Positions 1-8,351 are shown, numbered from the stretch's first letter. The stretch: 64,000 nt of DNA from Bacillus sp. FJAT-25509 (GCF_001420605.1 NZ_LJIZ01000007.1:82724-146723); one strand, 5' to 3'. Notes: generated by a model not told the origin, from the sequence alone. Made by a program: numbers and translations.

Positions 1-444
1 AAATGCGATTGTCACGAACACAAGAAATGTGATTGTCATGAGCACAAGAAATGTGATTGCTGTATTAAGGTGAATATAAATATTAATTGTTGTTGCAAAA
101 CAGATAAGAAAACTCGAAAACATTCCGACAGGCATAAATGTGATTGCTGTGAAGACCATGAATGCGACTGCTGCGAAGACCATGAATGTGACTGCTGCGA
201 AGACCATGAATGTGACTGCTGTGAAGACCATGAATGCGACTGCTGCGAAGACCATGAATGCGACTGCTGCGAAGACCATGAATGTGATTGCTGCGAAGAC
301 CATGAGTGTGACAGCTGTGAACACAAGAATTGCGATTGCTGTACAGATGTAATCGCTAAAATATTACGTGCTATCCAAAATGGTCAATCACCATCTCATT
401 GTGATAGACAAATTATTATTAATATCAACATTAACGATAAATAA
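1..444 (+). CDS. Cysteine-rich tandem-repeat protein, 5' end outside the window (spore coat/exosporium-like)
   Basis: The frame is open from the first base, so the true start lies upstream; the internal GTG at 70 is not needed. The protein opens with CDCHEHKK-type repeats, then has a short linker, seven exact copies of CDCCEDHE encoded by a 24-bp tandem repeat, one degenerate copy (CDSCEHKN) and a final CDCC. A non-repetitive tail with a short helix (VIAKILRAIQ) follows. Nearly every residue in the repeats is Cys, His, Asp or Glu, which suggests metal binding or disulfide crosslinking. Cys-rich proteins with such a tail occur in Bacillus spore outer layers, but coat location is inference. A bidirectional terminator follows. 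The family is not securely recognised. Confidence 0.7.
   Translation, partial: KCDCHEHKKCDCHEHKKCDCCIKVNININCCCKTDKKTRKHSDRHKCDCCEDHECDCCEDHECDCCEDHECDCCEDHECDCCEDHECDCCEDHECDCCEDHECDSCEHKNCDCCTDVIAKILRAIQNGQSPSHCDRQIIINININDK
139..330 (+). repeat. 24-bp tandem repeat, 8 units, coding
   Basis: Eight head-to-tail 24-bp units start at 139, 163, 187, 211, 235, 259, 283 and 307. They stay in frame and encode CDCCEDHE seven times and CDSCEHKN once. The units differ mostly by synonymous T/C changes at Cys and Asp codons. That fits amplification under protein-level selection, and copy number may vary between strains. Confidence 0.95.
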
Positions 445-490
445 GCAATTACCCAAAATGAATCCGCCCCAAACATTGGCAAAAAAAAAT

Positions 491-527
491 AGAGTGAAGA
501 AACCTAGTGTTTCTCACTCTTTTTATT
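491..527. terminator. Bidirectional intrinsic terminator
   Basis: The stem AGAGTGA-GAAAC pairs with GTTTC-TCACTCT around a CTAGT loop, with one bulged A. It has a T-run on the plus side and a long A-run (481-489) serving the minus strand. It lies between two convergent genes. Confidence 0.8.
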
Positions 528-858
528 TATTGAAATCGTTTTTCCTTGTTGAATTGCCTTTTATTTCATCTAATGAATTAAAATAGAGCTCAATTTCATT
601 CATTTTTAGTTGAATATCTTTAATTGCATCTTCCAATATTTTTGTTAAATCATTTTGTACTTGTTTAATAACTTCATCATTTTCTAGACCATCATAACGG
701 ATAATACGTTTAACTTTTAGTTCTTCAAGTGCCATCTTCATTTCGATCTTTGTAACAATTTCTTGCGTTAAACGATTGATGTTTTTTTCAAAGTATTTTT
801 CTTTAGCTTGTCTTATTTCAGTAGTAGTATTTGATTGTTCGAAATTCAATCCATACAC
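523..858 (-). CDS. Small charged coiled-coil protein, unknown function
   Basis: This 111-residue protein is rich in Lys, Glu, Ile and Leu with heptad-like spacing, so it is probably mostly alpha-helical. It has no signal peptide, membrane segment or known motif that I can recognise. It is convergent with the Cys-rich gene and shares its bidirectional terminator. The upstream 230 bp contain no other gene, so it is probably transcribed alone. I do not recognise the family; the length and the dedicated terminator support a real gene. Confidence 0.6.
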   Translation of the reverse strand: MYGLNFEQSNTTTEIRQAKEKYFEKNINRLTQEIVTKIEMKMALEELKVKRIIRYDGLENDEVIKQVQNDLTKILEDAIKDIQLKMNEIELYFNSLDEIKGNSTRKNDFNK

Positions 859-1092
859 ACCCCATCATTAAATTATCACATATCAATATATGCAAAATTT
901 TAGGAAATGGAACAAGCCAAAATAAAAACTCATGATTATTTTTGCAGTAAGTAATCCAGCGAAATAAAATAGTGTCATATCGCTTTTTACTGTGGTAATT
1001 ATTAAAATATTCTTATTTTACTAAATTAATGATTTACATTGTTTCCTATTTTAACTACTATCAAATTAGTAAATAAAAGAAAGGTAGATTTG

Positions 1093-1860
1093 ATGATATT
1101 CCATATTGATCCATCGTTATTAGTAACTTTAATTGTATTTGGATTTTTAGCTGCATTTATTGATTCTGTAGTTGGAGGCGGTGGGCTAATTACTTTACCA
1201 GTATTATTATTTACTGGTCTATCTCCAGCAGCTGCAGTCGCAACGAACAAATTAGCTGGGTCAATCGGCTCTTTAACGAGCACAATCATGTTCTATCGAT
1301 CTGGAAAGCTTGATTTGAAATCCGTCTATAAGTTATTCCCACTCACCTTTATTGGTTCGATTTTGGGAGCTTGGACGGTTCATTTAATAGACCCTACTGT
1401 ACTTAAGCCACTTATGCTCGTGATGCTTGCTGCTGTTGCAGTTTATACTATTTTTAAGAAAAACTGGGGAGATACTACTTCTAATATAAAGATGTCAGCT
1501 ACTCGGATCATTCTGTTTATGCTTTTAATTTTTGGTATTGGTTTTTACGATGGATTCATTGGTCCTGGAACAGGATCATTCTTAATATTCGCTTTTTTAA
1601 TGATGGGATTTGATTTTTTAAAGGCGGCAGGTAATGCAAAGTTTTTAAATTTTGGAAGTAATATAGCTGCATTATTAATGTTTATGTATTTAGGACAAAT
1701 TCATTATGCATATGGTTTAGCTATGGGACTTGCACAAATAGCTGGTGCCATTTGTGGATCAAAATTTGCGATTAAGAAAGGTAGTGGCTACGTTCGAGTC
1801 CTTTTTATCACAGTAACCTTCTTATTATTAGCAAAAAATACATTTGATTATCTTCATTAA
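1093..1860 (+). CDS. TauE/SafE-family (DUF81) membrane exporter
   Basis: The protein has 255 residues and seven to eight hydrophobic segments. Near the N-terminus is the family signature FGFLAAFIDSVVGGGG followed by LPVLL, and the second half repeats a glycine-rich FIGPGTGS element, the usual internal duplication of DUF81 transporters. The ATG at 1093 is preferred over the one at 1039 because an AGAAAGG ribosome site precedes it and the family normally begins just before the first membrane helix. Members export sulfite, sulfoacetate or other organic anions, but substrates cannot be read from sequence. It converges with the thiolase gene across a strong shared terminator. It lacks the LysR-type promoter of the neighbouring catabolic genes. 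Confidence 0.85.
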   Translation: MIFHIDPSLLVTLIVFGFLAAFIDSVVGGGGLITLPVLLFTGLSPAAAVATNKLAGSIGSLTSTIMFYRSGKLDLKSVYKLFPLTFIGSILGAWTVHLIDPTVLKPLMLVMLAAVAVYTIFKKNWGDTTSNIKMSATRIILFMLLIFGIGFYDGFIGPGTGSFLIFAFLMMGFDFLKAAGNAKFLNFGSNIAALLMFMYLGQIHYAYGLAMGLAQIAGAICGSKFAIKKGSGYVRVLFITVTFLLLAKNTFDYLH

Positions 1861-1892
1861 GATAATTAAAAAACGAATCTAGATTATAAACT

Positions 1893-1934
1893 AAAATGGT
1901 AAGCAATTCTTCGGTGAATTTGCTTACCATTTCT
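1893..1934. terminator. Bidirectional terminator between exporter and thiolase
   Basis: AAATGGTAAGCAA pairs with TTTGCTTACCATTT around a short loop, giving about 13 bp. T-rich sequence follows on both strands. It lies between convergent genes. Confidence 0.85.
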
Positions 1935-1944
1935 TTTAAATAGA

Positions 1945-3120
1945 TTATACAGCTTCTATGATCATTGAAACTCCTTGTCCACCACCTACACATAAAGTCG
2001 CTAGCCCAATTTGTTTCTTTTGACGTATTAATTCATGTAATAAAGTAACTACAATTCTAGTACCAGAACAGCCGATTGGATGCCCTAATGCAATAGCTCC
2101 TCCATTTACATTAATAATCTCCTCTGATATACCTAATTCTTTATTTACTGCTAGCACTTGTGCAGCGAATGCTTCATTAATCTCAGCCAATTCAATATCC
2201 TGTATTGTTAGTTTTGCTCGTTGTAGTGCTTTTTGTGTTGCTGGAACAGGACCAATTCCCATAATCGAAGGAGCAACAGCAGCGCTTGCTACCGAACGAA
2301 TTTTGGCAAGCGGTTTTAAACCATATTCTCTCACTGCTTGTTCAGATGCAATAATAACAGCAGCTGCACCATCATTTAATGATGAAGCATTTCCAGCTGT
2401 CACTGTTCCATTCTCTTTAAAAGCTGCTTTAAGAGTTTGTAGTTTCTCTAGACTAGTATTTTTTATGTTCTCATCTTCTTTAAATAAAATGGGACCTTGT
2501 TTCGTTTTAATCGTAACTGGAACAATTTCTTTTTCAAATTTGCCCTGTTCCCTAGCTCTAATCGCTTTTTGCTGACTTTCTAAAGCAAAAATGTCCTGCA
2601 CCTCTCGTGATATACGATAGTCTTCAACTAAATTTTCAGCTGTAACTCCCATATGATAACCTTCTATTGCACAGTGAAGTCCGTCATGAAAAATTGCATC
2701 TACTGTCTTTAGGTCTCCCATCTTTTGTCCCCATCTTGCATTCATGACTAAATGTGGGACATTACTCATACTTTCCGTCCCTCCAGCAATTACAACATTC
2801 GAATCTCCAGCTAGTATTTGATGATAGGCTAATGTGATTGCTCGTAGTCCAGATGCACATTGTTTATCAATTGTAATAGCTGGTATCGAAACAGGTAAGC
2901 CAGCATTAATTGCGGCTTGTCTTGCTGGATTTCCTTTAAGCCCTGACTTTAGAACATTCCCTAATATTACTTCATCAATACAATCAGCAGATAGACCAGA
3001 TCTTTGCCATACCTCCTTAATAACTGTTGATGCAAGCTGTATCGCACCTACATTTTTTAATGAGCCTCCGAAACACCCAATTGGAGTTCGTAGTGCCTCA
3101 ACTAAATAAACATTCTGCAT
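1945..3120 (-). CDS. Acetyl-CoA C-acetyltransferase / 3-ketoacyl-CoA thiolase
   Basis: This 391-residue protein is full length for thiolase II. It catalyses CoA-dependent cleavage of 3-ketoacyl-CoA, or condensation of acetyl-CoA. The nucleophile is Cys88 in IDKQCASG. The C-terminal catalytic set is complete: NEAFA, the histidine His347 in GGAIALGHPIGCSG and Cys377 in CVGGGQG. It sits 32 bp downstream of the SDR gene at 3153-3935 on the same strand, so both should share the LysR-type promoter at 3999-4064. Its likely role is the last step that releases acetyl-CoA from the compound degraded by this cluster. Chain length is not predictable. Confidence 0.93.
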   Translation of the reverse strand: MQNVYLVEALRTPIGCFGGSLKNVGAIQLASTVIKEVWQRSGLSADCIDEVILGNVLKSGLKGNPARQAAINAGLPVSIPAITIDKQCASGLRAITLAYHQILAGDSNVVIAGGTESMSNVPHLVMNARWGQKMGDLKTVDAIFHDGLHCAIEGYHMGVTAENLVEDYRISREVQDIFALESQQKAIRAREQGKFEKEIVPVTIKTKQGPILFKEDENIKNTSLEKLQTLKAAFKENGTVTAGNASSLNDGAAAVIIASEQAVREYGLKPLAKIRSVASAAVAPSIMGIGPVPATQKALQRAKLTIQDIELAEINEAFAAQVLAVNKELGISEEIINVNGGAIALGHPIGCSGTRIVVTLLHELIRQKKQIGLATLCVGGGQGVSMIIEAV

Positions 3121-3152
3121 TCATGATCCCTCACTTCATTGTCTTAAGTTAC

Positions 3153-3935
3153 TTACACTTTTTCCTCGATCATCTTTCGGGTATAAATAGTTACCCACTT
3201 CCTTGGTAGTATTCCAACGGATTTAGCCATCAGTTTATTTTTAAAGCCTGGAATGATCACCGTTTTATTTTTCATTAAGCCTTCGAAACCACATTTGGCA
3301 ACTGCTTTAGGATCCATTAAATTTTTAATAAAAATTTTTGTTCCTGTTGAAGCAAGCCCCTCAGTAAGTGGTGTCTTTGTTGACGGAGGACATAATACAC
3401 TAACTTGCACCCCAGTACCTTTCAGTTCTTCAGCTATCGCTTCTGTAAAAGATAAAACATATGATTTACTTGCCCCATACATCGACATTCGTGGAGTTGG
3501 TTGAAATGCTGCTGTTGAAGCAACGTTTAAAATTTTACCGCGTCTTTGTTTAACCATTTCATCTGCTATTAGTCTAGTTAAATATGTTAAAGAAATCATA
3601 TTCAGCTGCAGACATTCTATTTCTTTCTTAATATCTAATTCTGTCATTAGCCCTAATCCGCCCGCCCCGGCATTATTAATCAAAATATCGATGCTGATTG
3701 CTTCAGTTTTCAAGTAACTATACAAGTTCTCAACAGTTTCATGGTTACTTAGATCACCGACAAAAGTATTTACTTCGACTCCAAATTCCTTATTTAAATA
3801 CTCAGCTTGTTTTTCCAACAACATCCCATCTCTGGCAACTAAGACTAAATTATAGTGTTGTCCTGCGAAAACTTTTGCAAATTCCAATCCAATGCCTTTT
3901 GTAGCACCAGTGATCAATACTGTTTCTGTTGGCAT
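3153..3935 (-). CDS. Short-chain dehydrogenase/reductase (DltE-like)
   Basis: A 260-residue classical SDR that should reduce or oxidise a carbonyl/alcohol with NAD(P). It shows the cofactor motif TGATKGIG (9-16), NNAG at 87-90, catalytic Ser140 and the YGASK motif with Tyr153 and Lys157. A hydrophobic, basic C-terminus is typical of the DltE/YqjQ-like branch. A strong AAGGAGGT ribosome site supports the start. It is the first gene of a two-gene unit with the thiolase, 63 bp downstream of the -10 box of the LysR-type promoter at 3999-4064. Substrate unknown; probably a hydroxyacyl or keto intermediate. Confidence 0.9.
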   Translation of the reverse strand: MPTETVLITGATKGIGLEFAKVFAGQHYNLVLVARDGMLLEKQAEYLNKEFGVEVNTFVGDLSNHETVENLYSYLKTEAISIDILINNAGAGGLGLMTELDIKKEIECLQLNMISLTYLTRLIADEMVKQRRGKILNVASTAAFQPTPRMSMYGASKSYVLSFTEAIAEELKGTGVQVSVLCPPSTKTPLTEGLASTGTKIFIKNLMDPKAVAKCGFEGLMKNKTVIIPGFKNKLMAKSVGILPRKWVTIYTRKMIEEKV

Positions 3936-3998
3936 CTATTTATAGACCTCCTTTTATTTTAAAAATTCTAAATTTTATAAATATTAATACATAAACTA

Positions 3999-4064
3999 AT
4001 TATACTCATAAGTAATAATTAAATAAAATTAAAGAATTTAACTTACAAGTTAGTTCTATTAATA
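3999..4064 (-). promoter_or_regulatory. LysR-type activator promoter A (SDR-thiolase)
   Basis: Read on the minus strand, the upstream dyad ATTAAT-AGA-ACTAAC (4049-4063) is followed, 21 bp later, by the dyad GTTAAA-TTC-TTTAAT (4028-4042). Then come 23 bp and a consensus TATAAT (3999-4004). Both dyads fit T-N11-A. No TTGACA-like -35 is visible. The same layout recurs at five other promoters in this window. Confidence 0.8.
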
Positions 4065-4110
4065 TATGAACAGTAAAAGATTTACTTTAATGCAGATAAG
4101 AGAATCATAA

Positions 4111-4163
4111 ATAAGAAAAGAGAATCCTTTCCGTCACACGACGGTCAGATTCTCTTTTCTTAT
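4111..4163 (-). terminator. Terminator of the cupin gene
   Basis: A perfect 16-bp inverted repeat (ATAAGAAAAGAGAATC and its complement) with a 21-base loop begins 8 bp past the cupin stop codon. Confidence 0.8.
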
Positions 4164-4171
4164 ACTATTTA

Positions 4172-4648
4172 TTAATATTTAGTTACATCTACAGGCTCGA
4201 TTCCTTCAGCTGCACAATATTCATAGTATCTATTTAGGAATGTTTCCCAATTATCTCTAGCAAGAATTTCACCATTCTCACCTATGTAGTCTAATGTGCC
4301 TTCTACAATATTAAATGTAATAACATCTTCGTCACCTACAGCTGTAGGCGTATGTTTCGATCCAGCAGGTTCATATACAACATCTCCTGGTTTAGAGATC
4401 CAAGACTCCTCAAGATATCTCCACGTCCCTTGAACAGTATATACAATAACTGTTCCAGGATGGAAATGTGCAGGAAGTTGCATTTTTGCTGGTACATATA
4501 ATAAAGTAAGTGTTTGTCCTGTTACAGGGTTTGCTTTAAGTAATTTAAATTTTGAATCACCAAAATAAGGAATCCAAGGCAATTCGTCTACATTAATATT
4601 TCCAGCATGGTGCACTACTACTTCTTTTATTCCCTTTATATTACTCAC
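4172..4648 (-). CDS. Cupin protein, 2,4'-dihydroxyacetophenone dioxygenase-like
   Basis: A 158-residue single-domain cupin. Its ANPVTGQTLTLLYVPA and AHFHPG segments resemble 2,4'-dihydroxyacetophenone dioxygenase (DAD), a non-haem iron enzyme that cleaves the C-C bond between a ketone and an adjacent hydroxymethyl carbon. The candidate metal ligands His61, His63 and His99 have the same spacing (2, then 36) that I recall for the DAD iron ligands. GTG start with GAGGGG ribosome site. It is expressed alone from the LysR-type promoter at 4746-4811, with its own terminator. It may therefore cleave an alpha-hydroxyketone intermediate, but the exact substrate is inference. Confidence 0.75.
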   Translation of the reverse strand: MSNIKGIKEVVVHHAGNINVDELPWIPYFGDSKFKLLKANPVTGQTLTLLYVPAKMQLPAHFHPGTVIVYTVQGTWRYLEESWISKPGDVVYEPAGSKHTPTAVGDEDVITFNIVEGTLDYIGENGEILARDNWETFLNRYYEYCAAEGIEPVDVTKY

Positions 4649-4745
4649 TTATATCCCCTCTTCCAACTTATGTTTTTTAAATTCGTCTATAGTAGTCCCT
4701 TACATCGGTAAGAGCACTTTAAACTACTTCGAATTCGTTATTATC

Positions 4746-4811
4746 AGTATATTTGTAATTTTCTGTAAAGTAAAATTAGTATTTTTAACTTGTATTTAAG
4801 TTTCACTAATT
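4746..4811 (-). promoter_or_regulatory. LysR-type activator promoter F (cupin)
   Basis: Minus strand: ATTAGT-GAA-ACTTAA (4796-4810), then 21 bp start-to-start to GTTAAA-AAT-ACTAAT (4775-4789), a 23-bp spacer and TATACT (4746-4751). It lies 97 bp before the cupin start. The second dyad is the most degenerate of the six copies. Confidence 0.7.
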
Positions 4812-4838
4812 TACATCACTAATTTATTGTGATGAAAT

Positions 4839-5627
4839 TTACTTAGCACCAAGGCCTCCATCAAGAACTAGTATTTGTCCTGTACAATAATTAGATGCTG
4901 CTGAAGCAAAGTAAAGAGTAGCACCTACTAAATCATGATCACTACCTAATCTTCTAAGTGGAACTTGAGTAGCAATAAATGGACCTGCTTTATGTACAAG
5001 CGTTCCTGGTATTTCTGGATTATTCATTCCTGTAGTGAAAACTCCTGGAGCTATTGAGTTTACATTAACACCATGGCGCCCCCACTTAACTGCTAAGTCT
5101 TTCGTTAAAGTCATAACGGCACCCTTACTTGTTGTATAACCAACAGAATCTACAGCTTCAGGGTCAACACCTTTAAACCCTATACTAGAAGAAATATTAA
5201 TGATTTTGCCATATTCGTTATTAATCATATGTTTACCAACTGCCTGACACATTAAAAACGTTCCTGTCACATTCGTATCAAGCATAGATTGCCATTGTTC
5301 TAAAGGCATTTCTGCAGCTGGCGTTTCATAAACAGTTCCACTACTATTTACTAAAATTTCGATGCTACCAAATTGGGAAATAGCTTGTTCTAATCCCTTT
5401 TCAATTGATTTCGGACTAGTCACATCCAATGATATGGCTAACGCACGTCTGCCTAATGCCTCTATTTCTTTTACAACTTCTTCGCAGACTTCTAAACGTC
5501 TAGAACAAACTACTACATTTGCCCCTGCTTCTGCTAAAGCTATTGCCATTACACGTCCCAACCCACTTCCGCCTCCTGTAACAATCGCCGTCTTTCCTGT
5601 TAAATCAAATAATTGTGTTAATGACAT
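4839..5627 (-). CDS. Short-chain dehydrogenase (FabG/gluconate dehydrogenase-like)
   Basis: A 262-residue classical SDR with TGGGSGLG (17-24), catalytic Ser147 and the YTTSK motif (Tyr164, Lys168). It ends in the family-typical TGQILVLDGG. CSRR after the second beta strand hints at NADP(H) preference. AGGAGGG ribosome site directly before the ATG. It is divergent from the LysR gene, with promoter B between them, the classical arrangement of a LysR regulator and its target. It should oxidise or reduce an alcohol/ketone of the pathway; the substrate is unknown. Confidence 0.9.
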   Translation of the reverse strand: MSLTQLFDLTGKTAIVTGGGSGLGRVMAIALAEAGANVVVCSRRLEVCEEVVKEIEALGRRALAISLDVTSPKSIEKGLEQAISQFGSIEILVNSSGTVYETPAAEMPLEQWQSMLDTNVTGTFLMCQAVGKHMINNEYGKIINISSSIGFKGVDPEAVDSVGYTTSKGAVMTLTKDLAVKWGRHGVNVNSIAPGVFTTGMNNPEIPGTLVHKAGPFIATQVPLRRLGSDHDLVGATLYFASAASNYCTGQILVLDGGLGAK

Positions 5628-5685
5628 TTTACTTTCCCTCCTAAAATTAAGAATATTCTAATTTTTGAAAATCTTATTGATATTG

Positions 5686-5751
5686 ATTATACATATAAAT
5701 TATAATGAAAAAAAATTAAAGATTTTAATGTGTAAGTTAGTAACACTAATA
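5686..5751 (-). promoter_or_regulatory. LysR-type activator promoter B (SDR / lysR divergent region)
   Basis: Minus strand: perfect dyad ATTAGT-GTT-ACTAAC (5736-5750), then perfect dyad ATTAAA-ATC-TTTAAT (5715-5729), a 23-bp spacer and TATAAT (5686-5691). On the plus strand a possible lysR -10 (TAATAT, 5747-5752) overlaps the upstream dyad. Bound regulator would therefore repress its own gene while activating the SDR. Confidence 0.85.
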
Positions 5752-5771
5752 TTCAAAAAAAGGGGACAACC

Positions 5772-6677
5772 ATGAATATTGAACAATTAATTTATATTGT
5801 TGAAGTCGCAAAATACAGTTCCTTGTCAGTAGCTGCTCAAAATCTACATGTGACTCAATCAACAATTAGCCAGTCTATAACAAACTTAGAAAAGGAGCTA
5901 GAAATTAAAGTATTTAAACGTTCGCGGGGACATGGGGCTGTACCAACTGATGAAGGCAGAGTCATTTTAAAGCTGGCCTATGAAGTTCAAAAAAAACTTG
6001 AAGAAATAAAAGAAGCAGCTAACTTATTTAACTCTACCGAGGTGGGTGAGCTTAGTATTTCTTCTTTACCGGGTTTAATGACATTTCTCGTTAAAGCAAT
6101 CTCTACATTTAGCCATGATTATCCTCATGTAAATCTGGAGGTTACTGAAAAAAGCGGTACATCGGTAATAGATGATGTTAAACAGCATAAGACTGATTTT
6201 GGCCTAATTACATATTCAAGTGATTTAGGAGTAAATATGGAAGGGATCGCTTTTGAAGCACTGCTTGATGGAAAGCAAAAAGTATACGTTTCTAAGCATT
6301 CTCCTTTAGCTATTCTTGGTACTGTAACCCCTGAAGACATTCTTGATCAAACGCTCGTCATATATAAAGGCGAATTAATGCAATATTTTGTTCAAGATTT
6401 TTTTGTCAAATATAAGCCTATGAAAATTCTATTTACAACAAATAATATGGCTGGACTTCTCCAAGCCGTAGATGAGAATTTGGCAATTACATTTGCCCCT
6501 GATTTTGTCATGCAAAATTATCCATCGGTCATTAATGGTGATATTATTCCACTCGATTTAGTGAACCATAATACTGTTAACATTTCTTTAGGGTTAGTTC
6601 GATCAGAAGATAAACATTTATCTACATATGCTAATAAATATATTAATTTTCTAAAATCGGAAATTATTAATAGCTAA
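5772..6677 (+). CDS. LysR-family transcriptional regulator, probable regulator of the catabolic cluster
   Basis: 301 residues, normal LysR length. The N-terminal winged helix-turn-helix spans about residues 3-60 (AAQNLHVTQSTISQSITNLE), followed by a linker helix and a periplasmic-binding-like effector domain. Its gene lies divergent from an SDR gene, and the intervening DNA holds two T-N11-A dyads at the positions expected for a LysR recognition site and activation site. The same element is repeated at five further promoters within 12 kb, so this is the best candidate for the shared regulator. The inducer is presumably a pathway intermediate. A paralogous LysR lies at 28110 but without such operators. 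Confidence 0.92.
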   Translation: MNIEQLIYIVEVAKYSSLSVAAQNLHVTQSTISQSITNLEKELEIKVFKRSRGHGAVPTDEGRVILKLAYEVQKKLEEIKEAANLFNSTEVGELSISSLPGLMTFLVKAISTFSHDYPHVNLEVTEKSGTSVIDDVKQHKTDFGLITYSSDLGVNMEGIAFEALLDGKQKVYVSKHSPLAILGTVTPEDILDQTLVIYKGELMQYFVQDFFVKYKPMKILFTTNNMAGLLQAVDENLAITFAPDFVMQNYPSVINGDIIPLDLVNHNTVNISLGLVRSEDKHLSTYANKYINFLKSEIINS

Positions 6678-6726
6678 AAAGGAGAAGCAATTGCGTTCAA
6701 AATGGACGCGAAAGCTTCTCCTTTTT
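6676..6726 (+). terminator. Terminator of lysR
   Basis: AAAAGGAGAAGC pairs with GCTTCTCCTTTT, followed by further T residues, directly after the lysR stop codon. An inner GCGTTC/GGACGC helix may extend it. Confidence 0.85.
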
Positions 6727-6741
6727 ATTCGAATCTATTAG

Positions 6742-6930
6742 TTATCTCGAACTAATATTTTGCTCAGTTTTGACTTCTGGTTCGATATCGATATGGTCAT
6801 CAGCGTAAGTTTCAGTTATTTTATCCTGGCAACTCCAGCAGTTACTACGATTTCTCTCCATAATGGATAATTCTTCATGACATTCAACGCAACAATCGAT
6901 TCCATCAAAGGCTTTCTTATTTTTACACAT
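6742..6930 (-). CDS. Small zinc-ribbon-like protein (62 aa)
   Basis: A 62-residue protein with CCVEC near the middle and CWSC further on, an arrangement of CxxC knuckles that suggests a small zinc ribbon. The C-terminus is acidic. A strong AGGAGG site 7 bp before the ATG supports expression. It starts 30 bp after the MFS gene stop, so it is probably co-transcribed from promoter C. I do not recognise the family. A role tied to the transporter or its substrate is possible, but only from position. Confidence 0.6.
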   Translation of the reverse strand: MCKNKKAFDGIDCCVECHEELSIMERNRSNCWSCQDKITETYADDHIDIEPEVKTEQNISSR

Positions 6931-6960
6931 ACTCTTTCCTCCTCGATTAAATCAAACTTT

Positions 6961-8250
6961 TTATAAAATGACTTGTTCTTCTAATGCGATCGTAATATTT
7001 GTTTGCTTTACAGGACGTACAGTGATCCAAAATAATAATCCAAAAACAAACATAACTAATGAGGTCACCAAAAATCCGTAACCATATCCAGCTGACTCAC
7101 TGCCTGCATTTCCAATAAAATTACCGAATATAACAGGAGCAATAATACTCGTTGAACTAGATATAGCAACATATGTCCCTTGAGCCTTTCCAATGTTTTT
7201 TGGTGAAAAAAACTCCATTAACATTGCTGGCGCAAGTGAAAGTATGACAATCGCAAAACCAGGTGCAAGGATGAAGAATATGATGGAAATCAAACTTGAA
7301 TTTGCGACGCTTCCAATGTATAAACAAATAGCTGATAACATCATTGAAATTCCTGCAAGATTTATTCTTGCTCTTCGAATATCTTGTGTTTTGCGGTAAA
7401 TGCGGTCTGATATTAAAGCAAATGCAATTTGGCAAATAGCCGCAAAGAGAAAAGGTAAAGATACTGCCATTTTTAATGTTTTACCATCAAAATGTTGAAC
7501 CTTCGAAAAGTAGGCAGGAAACCAAACAGCTTGAACAGATAATAGCCAATATGCACAACCTGCGCAAATAGCAGTGAAAATAAAATTTCTAGAAAAAATA
7601 TAAGGAAAAAACTGCTTCCATGAAACCTTATTTGGGATTATTGTGTTTTTAACCTCTTGTTCATATGTAGAGAATCCGATATCTTTTGGGCTTTCTTTTC
7701 CAAAAATCATCCATAAAAGTAGAACAATACATCCGACTGTACCCATTGCTACAAATGCGGCTCTCCAACTATATTGATTAATTAGTGAGATTAATAGTGG
7801 AGAGGCGATTGCAGGTCCGATGGTAGCTCCAAAGAGCACCGCTCCAAAACCAATACCATGTCTATGTTTAGGAAACCATTTTCCAATGATTGAAGTTGAA
7901 ATAGAAATAGCTGGTCCTTCCCCTGCTCCTAATAGCATTCTTGAAAACATTAATAGAGATAAACTAGATACAAAAGGTGTTGTAAATTGAACGATTAACC
8001 ATATTAACATAATCCAAGTAAACATCTTTTTCGTATTTTTAGAATCAGCCATGCCACCAAGAATAAAAGAAGAGATCGTAAAGAACCAAAAAAACGAGCT
8101 TCCAACTAATCCCCATTGCGATGGACTTAAATGTAATTCTTTCATTATCGGAACTGAAACTAAACCTATGATGATTTTATCAACCTGATTGACCATGCCA
8201 GAAGCAACTAGAATTAATAAAATAATCCAAGAATATTTTGGTGTGTTCAA
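6961..8250 (-). CDS. MFS transporter, anion:cation symporter (ACS) type
   Basis: 429 residues with about twelve membrane segments. The loop 2-3 motif GGMADSKNTKK and the MLLGAGEGPA helix are typical of the ACS branch (hexuronate, glucarate, phthalate or other organic acid uptake). Start is TTG at 8250 with GGGAGA eight bases upstream. It is a clear paralogue of the transporter at 11719-13023, sharing long stretches such as NQVDKIIIGLVSVP. The 196-base leader after the LysR-type promoter contains a cre-like palindrome, so catabolite control is likely. It probably imports the carboxylated substrate of this cluster. Confidence 0.9.
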   Translation of the reverse strand: MNTPKYSWIILLILVASGMVNQVDKIIIGLVSVPIMKELHLSPSQWGLVGSSFFWFFTISSFILGGMADSKNTKKMFTWIMLIWLIVQFTTPFVSSLSLLMFSRMLLGAGEGPAISISTSIIGKWFPKHRHGIGFGAVLFGATIGPAIASPLLISLINQYSWRAAFVAMGTVGCIVLLLWMIFGKESPKDIGFSTYEQEVKNTIIPNKVSWKQFFPYIFSRNFIFTAICAGCAYWLLSVQAVWFPAYFSKVQHFDGKTLKMAVSLPFLFAAICQIAFALISDRIYRKTQDIRRARINLAGISMMLSAICLYIGSVANSSLISIIFFILAPGFAIVILSLAPAMLMEFFSPKNIGKAQGTYVAISSSTSIIAPVIFGNFIGNAGSESAGYGYGFLVTSLVMFVFGLLFWITVRPVKQTNITIALEEQVIL

Positions 8251-8337
8251 AAAAATCTCCCTTTCTTTCCTTCTAATTATTGAACATCTCTAAAAAGCAA
8301 CCTGTTTTTAACCAAAATTAGCAATTCTCCCTTTCTA

Positions 8338-8351
8338 GTAAAGCGCTTACA
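8338..8351. promoter_or_regulatory. Candidate catabolite-responsive element (cre)
   Basis: GTAAAGCGCTTACA matches the CcpA consensus core (CG centre, T and WCA on the right) with two mismatches at the left end, and is nearly palindromic. It lies in the leader between promoter C and the MFS start, where CcpA would block elongation. Confidence 0.5.

Noticed and set aside
36..326. Minus-strand ORF of repeated Ser-Gln-Gln-Ser-His units
   Set aside because: It is the antisense reading of the 24-bp coding repeats of the Cys-rich gene and has no ribosome site.
139..330. Regular repeats that could suggest a CRISPR array
   Set aside because: The units are contiguous with no spacers, and keep a protein reading frame.
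1001..1044. ATTAAAATATTCTTA before the TauE-type gene as a LysR element
   Set aside because: The right half of the dyad, the upstream dyad and the -10 at 23 bp are all missing.
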